A stretch of DNA of 64,000 nucleotides from JAXGXT01 sp040772665. Its GTDB lineage: Bacteria; Bacillota; Clostridia; Lachnospirales; Anaerotignaceae. Numbering within the stretch: the stretch's first letter is position 1; each line of letters opens with the position of its first letter. Position numbers and translations under genes: made by a program. Positions 1-6,755 of this stretch are shown here, piece after piece. The DNA lies in NCBI GenBank assembly GCA_040772665.1, contig JAXGXT010000001.1:248001-312000 (forward strand), in the 5' to 3' direction. Below the pieces are notes generated by a model that searched no databases, had not been told where the DNA came from, and saw nothing but the letters and a program-made list of their open reading frames with translations.

Positions 1-741
1 GTAATTAACAAAACTCCATGTTCGCTTCGTCTCGGTTTTTGGGATATTACAATTAAGTTTACCTTCACCTACTGCTTAATTTTCTTCGACTCTGAAAATC
101 AGGAAATTTCAAGCACACTTGCACAAAACACCTATACAACAACATTATGCTTGTATGGCGGACAAACAATGTGTATAACTTCATATAATGAAGCTTTCCC
201 AAGCACACAGTTAGGAGGTCCTTTCGTGAATATAGACACCAACGCTGTTGCCCTTGCCGCTTGCTTAAGCTATCCTTGCCCTACAACACCTGTTTTAAAC
301 TGCAACTGCAACTGTAACTGTAATTGCAACTCTAACTGCGGAAATCAAGTATCACCAACAATGGTAAATAACTGCGAATGTACCTCTCCGGCAATCATAG
401 GCGCATCTCCTGTAGCAATTAATGTAACAATCGGCCTTTTTGCAGTAGTTAAGCTTTTCCGCCTGTCAAACATGTGCGTTGAAAACTTTGGCGACTGTAT
501 GCCTGAAGAGTGCACAACAATTTCCCCAACCTCAACAGACCCTTGTGCTTTCTTTGATGAACTCGACTTCCCCGTTAATCTTTTCGCACCCCAGGCTGAC
601 TATACACCGTCAAAATATAAAGGCACTTTAGACATTCTTCCAGGAAACACCTGCTGCCTTGATGAATCACAAAGACCATCTTGCGGCACTGGCAGCACAG
701 GCGGTGCAGGTGGAGCAGGCAAATGCGGCTGCAAAAGATAG
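1..741 (+). CDS. Cys/Asn-rich protein of unknown function (5' end outside window)
   Basis: Frame 1 is open from the first base, so the N terminus is probably outside the window; 246 residues are visible. The centre has an alternating Cys-Asn run (CNCNCNCNCNSNC, about residues 101-113) followed by further Cys pairs, and the C terminus is Gly-rich and ends GKCGCKR. I see no transmembrane segment in the visible part. An AGGAGG at 213-218 followed by an in-frame GTG at 226 could be an alternative start giving 171 residues. The 225 bases upstream have no stop and read like coding sequence, so I prefer the longer reading. The Cys/Asn repeat could suit metal binding or disulfide cross-linking, as in spore-coat or surface proteins, but that is inference. 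I do not recognise the family. A terminator follows at once. Confidence 0.6.
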   Translation, partial: VINKTPCSLRLGFWDITIKFTFTYCLIFFDSENQEISSTLAQNTYTTTLCLYGGQTMCITSYNEAFPSTQLGGPFVNIDTNAVALAACLSYPCPTTPVLNCNCNCNCNCNSNCGNQVSPTMVNNCECTSPAIIGASPVAINVTIGLFAVVKLFRLSNMCVENFGDCMPEECTTISPTSTDPCAFFDELDFPVNLFAPQADYTPSKYKGTLDILPGNTCCLDESQRPSCGTGSTGGAGGAGKCGCKR

Positions 742-764
742 TTACAATTTAAAATTAAGTGTAT

Positions 765-801
765 AAGCAGGCGGCCCTCACCGCCTGCTTTATCCTTTTT
801 T
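765..801 (+). terminator. Rho-independent terminator of the Cys/Asn-rich gene
   Basis: A perfect 10-bp stem (AAGCAGGCGG at 765-774 with CCGCCTGCTT at 781-790) closes a 6-base loop and is followed by a T-rich tract ending in seven T. Confidence 0.85.
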
Positions 802-805
802 TGTG

Positions 806-849
806 ATAAAAGCCTCATATCCTATTTTTATGCGGATACAAGGCTTTTT
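806..849 (-). terminator. Terminator downstream of the SLH-CAP gene
   Basis: On the minus strand AAAAGCC pairs with GGCTTTT and TATCC with GGATA around a loop of about ten bases. The hairpin lies between the SLH-CAP stop codon and the convergent upstream gene's own terminator. Confidence 0.6.
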
Positions 850-850
850 A

Positions 851-2275
851 TTAATTTCCTATTAAATCCATGGTTGTATAGAATCTCTTTTTCACATTTG
901 AAGAAACGCATCCTATTCCTGCATGGCTAAAATTTGAATCAAGAATGTTAATTCTTGTGGAAATATTGTTCATCCACCATGTATAAACATCAATTGCATC
1001 CTTACTTATCTCGGTGGATATGTTCTCAGAGGCAACCCTGTATTTAATTCCTGCCTTATCCATTCTTTCAAAAGGGCTAAGCCCTTTCATGCTGTAATAA
1101 TCACTTCTTAAAAAGCTTTTAAGCTCGGAAGAATGTGCCTTTGCAACAACCGCCAAATAAGGGTCGCTTTGCAAAGTATTAATGCCGCTTTTAGCACGTC
1201 GGCTGTTTACAATATCAAGAAGCTCTCTTTCCACATATCTTTCGTTTTCACTGCTGTAAAACTTCTCGTCTGCCGTAAGACCTGAAACACTTAAATATAT
1301 TGCATCCACCTTTGAGTTGTCGGCAACATCAAAATAATATATTATGTTGTATGCTCCGTTTGTATATTCAGCCTTTTCATTGGAATGAATACTAAAGTCT
1401 TTAAAATTCATTGATTTATAGGTGGTTGAAGAATTAACTCCTGCATATTTAAAGTTTTTGCTGTTTGTATAAATCTCGGCTACACTGTCATCCCTTATTC
1501 CCACCATAATAAAGTTCTCATAATCTTTGTTATATACATATCTTTCAAAACCATAAATATTAAAATCAATTCTGTCAGGCTGTCCCAGCTTTAAAATAAC
1601 CTTGTTTTTGTCTTCTCCCAATGAAATCTCAGTGTTTTTTATTTTTATGGCTTCGGCGCCTGTAGGGCTTTTAAACGTCACTGCGCCTTTAGGCTGCATA
1701 AAAACAACAACAATCTGTTCAATTGAAGCCGACGCCTTTGGATTGAAATTATTGTTAGCATCACCGTTTAAAATACCGTTTTGGCTTAAAACAGAAACAG
1801 CTTCCTCCGCCCATGATGAAATTTGCTGTTTGTCGCCGAATTTAACTTCTGAAGATGATGAGTTAAGCTTAACACCTGTTTTTTTAAAAAACCTAAACAT
1901 GACTGTAGCCATTTGTTCCCTTGTTACCTTCCCGTTAGGGTCAAACTTTGTCTGGCTTACCCCTGAAAAAAAACCAAGCTCTACAGCAGCTAAAATCTTG
2001 CTGTCATTTGTATCGGTGAACATGTTTTTATTTTTCGGCACATAAGCACTTCCTGTTTCCTTTTCATAAAACTGCATAATAAGGGCAGAAAAATCCTTTC
2101 TGCTTGCCTCTGTGTCTGCTCTTTTTAAAAGCTCGTCAGGAATATATCCTTTCTTGCTTGCATTTTCAATAACTGCCGCTGCCCAGGGACTTGCTTTAAT
2201 TTCTCCCCCGAAAGCAGATGCTGAAACAGAAAAACAAATAAAAAGGGCAATCACAATTTTTGTAGCACCTTTCAT
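851..2275 (-). CDS. SLH-domain and CAP/SCP-domain surface protein
   Basis: A 474-residue secreted protein. Residues 1-23 look like a signal peptide (Lys, then a hydrophobic core ending SASAFG). Three SLH-like repeats follow at about 29-80, 84-140 and 146-195 (for example FDPNGKVTREQMATVMFRFF), which in this family bind secondary cell-wall polymers. Residues about 215-335 resemble the CAP-associated N-terminal domain (LGQPDRIDFN). Residues about 345-474 are a CAP/SCP domain with its helix (IVNSRRAKSGINTL), HSSEL, ASENIS and HAGIGC motifs. The parts suggest a non-covalently wall-anchored extracellular protein; the activity of bacterial CAP domains is poorly known. The start has a good ribosome binding site (AGGAGG just upstream), and the gene appears monocistronic. 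Confidence 0.85.
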   Translation of the reverse strand: MKGATKIVIALFICFSVSASAFGGEIKASPWAAAVIENASKKGYIPDELLKRADTEASRKDFSALIMQFYEKETGSAYVPKNKNMFTDTNDSKILAAVELGFFSGVSQTKFDPNGKVTREQMATVMFRFFKKTGVKLNSSSSEVKFGDKQQISSWAEEAVSVLSQNGILNGDANNNFNPKASASIEQIVVVFMQPKGAVTFKSPTGAEAIKIKNTEISLGEDKNKVILKLGQPDRIDFNIYGFERYVYNKDYENFIMVGIRDDSVAEIYTNSKNFKYAGVNSSTTYKSMNFKDFSIHSNEKAEYTNGAYNIIYYFDVADNSKVDAIYLSVSGLTADEKFYSSENERYVERELLDIVNSRRAKSGINTLQSDPYLAVVAKAHSSELKSFLRSDYYSMKGLSPFERMDKAGIKYRVASENISTEISKDAIDVYTWWMNNISTRINILDSNFSHAGIGCVSSNVKKRFYTTMDLIGN

Positions 2276-2339
2276 AAACTCCTCCTAAAGACTTTCCTGA
2301 TTAAATTAATGAAATCATTTTATATTTACTGCACAATTA

Positions 2340-2687
2340 TATCACAAAAGCAAAAGAAAGCGGCGGTAAAGCCGACATTTTCTTTTGTCAGCGAACGAAT
2401 AAAACTTGAAAAGTTTTATGAGTAATATAATCCGCTGTGACAACAGCGGTCAGAACGTAGACAAAGTCAAAACCTTGAGGGCTTTGCCCTCAAACACCCA
2501 CAAGGGTTTTACCCTTGACCCATCTAAAACCGCATGAATATGCGGTTTTGATAAAAGTTTTTGGTTCTGCTTTTTTCAAAAAGCAAGTGGGGTTGGGCAA
2601 CGCCCAAGGTTTGTCTTTAGTCTGTCCGCTGTGACAACAGCGGCAGAGCCGTTAGGCTCTTCCCACAAACAAAGTTTGTGGATATTA
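2340..2687. repeat. Repeat unit B, copy 1, interrupted by a nested element
   Basis: This unit begins TATCACAAAAGCAAAAG and ends GTTTGTGGATATTAT. It contains short hairpins: AAAAGAAA with TTTTCTTTT, CCGCTGT with ACAGCGG, GAGCC with GGCTC, and CCACAAAC with GTTTGTGG. Compared with the adjacent copy at 2688-2840 it is split after the ACAGCGG hairpin by about 194 extra bases. It lies in the 687-base gap between two minus-strand genes and contains no plausible gene. Confidence 0.8.
2450..2624. repeat. Repeat module A inserted within repeat B copy 1
   Basis: This module carries GTCAAAACCTTGAGGGC, CAAGGGTTTTACCCTTGACC, AAAACCGCATGAATATGCGG and GGGCAACGCCCAAGG, and ends in GTTTGTCTTTAGTCTG. The same segments recur at 4891-5392, 6546-6755, 30600-30691, 34817-34973 and 54893-54960. 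It is bracketed by two exact copies of a 19-base sequence (TCCGCTGTGACAACAGCGG at 2431-2449 and 2625-2643), which occurs once in the uninterrupted neighbouring copy with one mismatch. Confidence 0.75.
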
Positions 2688-2840
2688 TCATAAAGGCAAA
2701 AGAAAGCGACGGCAAAGCCGGCATTTTCTTTTGGCAGTGGACGAATAAAACTTAAAAAGTTTTATGAGTAATATAATCCGCTGTGACAGCAGCGGCAGAG
2801 CCGTCAGGCTCTTTCCACAAACAAAGTTTGTGGATATTAT
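2688..2840. repeat. Repeat unit B, copy 2, uninterrupted
   Basis: A direct tandem copy of the unit at 2340-2687, about 150 bases, with the same order of hairpins (AAAAGAAA/TTTTCTTTT, CCGCTGT/GCAGCGG, GAGCCGTCAGGCTC, CCACAAAC/GTTTGTGG). It acts as the empty-site reference for the insertion in copy 1. The remaining 120 bases before the next gene's stop codon are A/T-rich with no further feature visible. Confidence 0.8.
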
Positions 2841-2962
2841 ATCATAATCTTTTTAAAAATCAAATTTCATATTCTTTCAATAAAATCTAAAATAAGAGTT
2901 AAAATAAAAGTTAAAATAAAGCTTAATATTATCAATTAAATCTTGTAAACTTTTAGCTTTTC

Positions 2963-3826
2963 TTAATCATCATAGCTTTTTATTATTACCTGTGTTCCTA
3001 AATCTCCCATACCCTTTTCCTCAAGCTTAACAAACCTTTGGCAAACCTCTTTAAGCACGTTTAATTCAAGTTCTCTATCCTGTGCCTCTTCAAGCGCTAT
3101 TTTCATATCCTTTATAAAATGCTTTACAAAAAACCCTGGGCTAAAATCATCAGCATACATTTTCGGCCCGTTATTAGACATTTGCCAGCTGCCTGCGGCA
3201 CCTGTAGAAATTGTGTCAAGCATTGTTTCAATATCAACACCTGCTTTTTTTCCATATATAATGGCCTCCGCCACACCGCTTAATGCTCCTGCAATGGCAA
3301 TCTGGTTTGCCATTTTAACATGCTGGCCGCTGCCTGCCGCTCCCTCATATTTAATGTTTGTTCCCATTGCGGAAAAAACCTTTTCGCAAGCCTTAAAATC
3401 TTCAGCATCTCCGCCCACCATAATTGCAAGTGTTCCGTTTTTCGCCCCTGTATCGCCTCCTGAAACAGGTGCATCCAACACTCTAAAGCCTTTAGCCTTA
3501 CCCTCGTTATAAATCTTTTGAGAAAGCTTTGGACTTGTGGTTGTCATGTCAATTAGAAAAGTTCCCTTTGAGCTGCTTTCTAAAACTCCGCTTTCTCCAA
3601 AATAAACTTCTTCAACATCCTTTGGATAGCCTACAATAGTTATAACAAAGTCTTTATTTTCAGCGCACTCCTTAATTGTATCGCACCATTTTGCTCCCTC
3701 TGCAACAATTTCGTCTGCGCTTGCCTTCGTTCTGTTATAAACGTAAACCTCAAACCCGTTTTTCATAAGGTTTCTAACCATAGAACGACCCATAACTCCT
3801 GTTCCGATAAATCCAATTTTCTTCAC
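2963..3826 (-). CDS. NAD(P)-dependent beta-hydroxyacid dehydrogenase (HIBADH/GarR family)
   Basis: A 287-residue protein of the usual family length. Residues 4-13 carry the Rossmann GxGxxG (IGFIGTGVMG). The substrate loop DAPVSGGDTGAKNG lies at 118-131, and the catalytic Lys motif GSGQHVKMANQ puts the expected Lys at 171. The family oxidises or reduces 3-hydroxyisobutyrate, tartronate semialdehyde or related short beta-hydroxyacids. Which substrate applies cannot be told from sequence, and no neighbouring pathway gene decides it. It is 15 bases downstream of the pseudouridine synthase stop region on the same strand, with a ribosome binding site (AGGAGGAC) between them, so the two may be co-transcribed. 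Confidence 0.85.
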   Translation of the reverse strand: MKKIGFIGTGVMGRSMVRNLMKNGFEVYVYNRTKASADEIVAEGAKWCDTIKECAENKDFVITIVGYPKDVEEVYFGESGVLESSSKGTFLIDMTTTSPKLSQKIYNEGKAKGFRVLDAPVSGGDTGAKNGTLAIMVGGDAEDFKACEKVFSAMGTNIKYEGAAGSGQHVKMANQIAIAGALSGVAEAIIYGKKAGVDIETMLDTISTGAAGSWQMSNNGPKMYADDFSPGFFVKHFIKDMKIALEEAQDRELELNVLKEVCQRFVKLEEKGMGDLGTQVIIKSYDD

Positions 3827-3841
3827 TTAAAGTCCTCCTTT

Positions 3842-4828
3842 TCACTCATCCAAGCCTTCTTGTCCAAAGTAATCTTTTTTTATAGCAAAAAGGTTACCGC
3901 TTAGCTTTGCGGCAAACTCTTTTTTCGAAAGATAACCTAAAACACCATCATCCTCGCCCCATAAAATTCTGTGGGCGAAAAGAAACTGATTGTTAAGCCC
4001 ATATTTTTCACGAAAAATACGATTTACTCTATCATCACCATATTTTCTGTCCCCCACAACAGGATAACCCATTGATTTAAGGTGAGCTCTTATTTGATGG
4101 CTTTTACCTGTTATAAGATCAATTTCCAAAAGGGAAAACTTTTCCCTTACAGAAAGGGTATGAACCTTGGTGTAAATTTTTTTAGCACCGGGTGCTTCGC
4201 TTTTAAGCACCTTAACCTGATTTGTTTCTCCATCTTTTAAGTGATAGCCGAAAAACTCCCTGTTTTCCGTCATTTCACCACGTACCATAGTTATATAATA
4301 CTTCTTTATCTTCTTTTCCGCAATCATTCTGTTAACATCTTGAACAGCGGCAAGGGTTTTGCCTGCAATAACAATGCCCCCTGTGTTTCTGTCAAGGCGG
4401 TTGCAGATGGCAGGGGTGAACGAGCTTTCTTTATCAGGGATATATTGACCCTTTTCATAAAGATAATACAAAATTTGGTCTATCAGTGTATCATTGTCGC
4501 TATCCTTTTCAGGATGTGACAAAACTCCTGCAGGTTTAACAACAATTATTATATTATCATCCTCATACACAATTCCGAAGTGGCGTTCAGCTTTATTAAG
4601 GCTTTTTTCTTGCATGAAACCATCCATTGTTTCTTCTGAAAGATACATTTGCAAGGTGTCACCGTTTTTCAGCATTTCGCCGCCTTCCGCTTTTTTACCG
4701 TTATATTTAATTCTTTTTTTTCTAAGCATTTTATAAACAAAGGACTTTGGTGCGGCATTAAAATATTTAAACAAAAACTTATCAAGTCTTTGGTTTTGTT
4801 CGTTTTGTGTTATTTCTATCTCTTTCAT
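3842..4828 (-). CDS. RluA-family 23S rRNA/tRNA pseudouridine synthase
   Basis: A 328-residue enzyme. Residues 1-63 form an S4 RNA-binding domain (RLDKFLFKYF and KRIKYNGKKAEGGEMLKNGD). The catalytic domain holds the hallmark NRLDRNTGG at 143-151, where Asp146 is the expected nucleophile, plus the later HQIRAHLKSMGYPVVGDRKYG block. The family isomerises specific uridines in structured RNA; this layout matches RluC/RluD-like members rather than RluA itself, but the target uridine cannot be assigned. An AGGAGG lies just upstream of the ATG. The upstream intergenic region has a small hairpin (CAGACGGC/GCCGTCTG) and then the tandem repeat array. Confidence 0.9.
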   Translation of the reverse strand: MKEIEITQNEQNQRLDKFLFKYFNAAPKSFVYKMLRKKRIKYNGKKAEGGEMLKNGDTLQMYLSEETMDGFMQEKSLNKAERHFGIVYEDDNIIIVVKPAGVLSHPEKDSDNDTLIDQILYYLYEKGQYIPDKESSFTPAICNRLDRNTGGIVIAGKTLAAVQDVNRMIAEKKIKKYYITMVRGEMTENREFFGYHLKDGETNQVKVLKSEAPGAKKIYTKVHTLSVREKFSLLEIDLITGKSHQIRAHLKSMGYPVVGDRKYGDDRVNRIFREKYGLNNQFLFAHRILWGEDDGVLGYLSKKEFAAKLSGNLFAIKKDYFGQEGLDE

Positions 4829-4890
4829 AAAGTCCTCCTAAACCTTCAAATACACAAACAGACGGCAAAGTGCCGTCTGCAAAAAGTTGT

Positions 4891-5392
4891 AAAGTCAAGA
4901 CCTTGGGGAACTCTGTTCCCCAACACCACCTTGCAAGGGTTTCACCCTTGACCCGTAACGCAAAACCTAGGTTTTGCTTGAATATAATTCAAGTTCTCTA
5001 AAGCTGAATGTATATACAGTTTTAGAAAATAGTAAAGTCAAGACCTTGGGGAACTCCGTTCCCCAACACCCCTTGCAAGGGTTTCACCCTTGACCCGTAA
5101 GCAAAACCTAGGTTTTTCTTGAATATAATTCAAGTTCTCTAAAGCTGAATGTATATGCAGTTTTAGAAAATAGTAAAGTCAAGACTTTGGGGAACTCCGT
5201 TCCCCAACACCCCTTGCAGGGGTTTCACCCTTGACCCGTAACGCAAAACTTAGTTTTGCTTGAATATTAATTCAAGTTCTTTAAAGCTGAATGTATATAC
5301 AGTTTTAGAAAATAGTAAAAAAAAGACCTTGAGGAGCTCTGTTCCCCAACACCCCTTGCAAGGGTTTCATCCTTGACCCGTAACGCAAAACC
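4891..5392. repeat. Tandem repeat array, period about 142 bp, 3.5 copies
   Basis: Copies start at about 4891, 5034, 5175 and 5317, giving periods of 143, 141 and 142; the fourth is partial. Each unit runs through GTCAAGACCTTGGGGAACTC, CAAGGGTTTCACCCTTG, CAAAACCTAGGTTTTG, CTTGAATATAATTCAAG and TGAATGTATATACAGTTTTA, so it is a chain of four or five short inverted repeats. The first half matches module A seen elsewhere in the window and the second half is private to this array. It fills most of the gap between prfB and the pseudouridine synthase gene and has no supportable gene in it. Confidence 0.9.
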
Positions 5393-5397
5393 TACTA

Positions 5398-6502
5398 TTA
5401 GCTATGAATCCATCCCAAGTATGCGTTCATGTAGTTATCTATGTTTCCGTCCATTACTGCGTTTATGTTTCCCGACTCCTCGCCTGTTCTATGGTCTTTA
5501 ACAAGTGTATACGGCATAAACACGTAGGAGCGGATTTGGCTTCCCCAGCCGATTTCCTTAACATCACCACGAATTTCCGCAAGTTTTTTCATTTGTTCTT
5601 CAATTCTAATTTCCAAAAGCTTGCTTTTAAGCATTTTCATAGCTCTGTCTTTATTACTGTGCTGGCTTCTTTCGTTTTGGCACTGAACAACAACCCCTGT
5701 TGGGTTATGGGTAATACGAATAGCGGAAGATGTTTTATTAACGTGCTGTCCGCCTGCGCCGCTGGCACGGTATGTGTCAACTCTTATATCGTCAGGGTTT
5801 ACCACAATGTCTATGTCGTCACTTATTTCAGGCATAACATCACAGCTTGCAAAAGAGGTGTGTCTTCTGCCCGAAGAATCAAAAGGCGAAACACGAACAA
5901 GCCTATGAACACCCTTTTCACTTTTTAAATAGCCGTATGCATTTTCTCCGTTAACCTGAAACGTAACGCTTTTAACCCCTGCCTCATCACCGTCTAAAAA
6001 GTCGAGTGTTTCAACAGTAAAGCCATGTTTTTCCGCCCATCTGTAATACATACGCATAAGCATACTAACCCAGTCACAGGCCTCTGTTCCTCCTGCCCCT
6101 GCATGAAGTGTAACAATGGCGTTTTCCTTATCATATTCCCCGTCAAGCAATGTTGATATTTTAAGGGTTTTAAAGTCACTTTCAAACTCTTCCCTTAAAG
6201 TTTCTGCTTCCTCAAGAAGTTCTTTATCTTCTTCTTCCCTGCCCATTTCTATAATGGTGTATATGTCCTCATACTTTCGCACAAGCTCATCAAAGCCTTC
6301 AACCTTTGCCTTTAACGCAGATATTTGCTGAAGTGTTTTTTTACTTTTTTCCATATCGTTCCAAAAGTCAGGGTCTGCCGAAAGTTCCTCAAGCTCACTT
6401 ATTTTTTCTTTGCTGTTAGCAACGTCAAAGTGAAGCCCCCATTTCCTTTAATTTTTCGTTATAGGCGGAAAGTTCCACGCCAATTTGATCAAGCTCAAAC
6501 AT
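5398..6502 (-). CDS. prfB: Peptide chain release factor 2, expressed by programmed +1 frameshift
   Basis: RF2 terminates translation at UGA and UAA. The gene starts at ATG 6502-6500 (MFELDQIGVELSAYNEKLKE) and runs 25 codons to an in-frame TGA at 6427-6425. A +1 shift at CTT-TGA-C then continues as DVANSKEKISELEELSADPD to the stop at 5398, giving 367 residues, the normal RF2 length. The stop-codon recognition motif SPF is at about 205-207 and the peptidyl-hydrolysis GGQ at 250-252 (RASGAGGQHVNKT). Reading only from the internal ATG at 6354 would lose the N-terminal domain. It lies directly downstream of secA, the common Firmicute order, with a repeat element between them. Confidence 0.95.
6424..6440 (-). 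other. prfB programmed +1 frameshift site
   Basis: On the minus strand the message reads GGGGG-CTTCA-CTT-TGA-C. The CTT codon (6430-6428) slips by one base over the in-frame TGA (6427-6425) to read GAC. The G-run at 6440-6436 could act as the internal Shine-Dalgarno stimulator, but it is five bases from the CTT rather than the three seen in E. coli prfB. Confidence 0.9.
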
Positions 6503-6545
6503 TAAATTCAACTCCTTATAAAATAAATTTTAAAACACGGAAGGG

Positions 6546-6755
6546 GAAGACCTTGGGGCTCTGCCCCAATACCCCGCAAGGGTTTCACCCTTGACCCATC
6601 CTTAAAACCGCATATACATGCGGTTTAACAAAAGTTTTTGCTCCGCTTTTTTCAAAAAGCGGATGGGTTTGGGTATGCATGGCAAAGATAGATGCCACAG
6701 GCACGAAGTGCCTGCTTTGCGAAGCAAAGTGCTGACATGAGCCCAAGGTTTTACC
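6546..6755. repeat. Module A repeat, interrupted copy between secA and prfB
   Basis: It shares AGACCTTGGGGCTCTGCCCC, GCAAGGGTTTCACCCTTGAC, AAAACCGCATATACATGCGG and TTTTTTCAAAAAGCGG with the element at 2450-2624. The closing GGG...GCCCAAGG segment is split by about 67 bases holding two further hairpins (CAGGCAC/GTGCCTG and TTTGC/GCAAA). The element runs up to the TAA of secA at 6751-6753. Confidence 0.75.

Noticed and set aside
1602..2045. Open frame on the plus strand inside the SLH-CAP gene
   Set aside because: Antisense to a well-supported gene, no ribosome binding site and no sensible protein features; many similar shadow frames elsewhere (for example 22992-23597 and 44664-45368) were dropped for the same reason.
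4891..5392. Possible CRISPR array
   Set aside because: The period of about 142 bp with near-identical whole units leaves no short repeat/unique spacer structure, and no cas genes are present.
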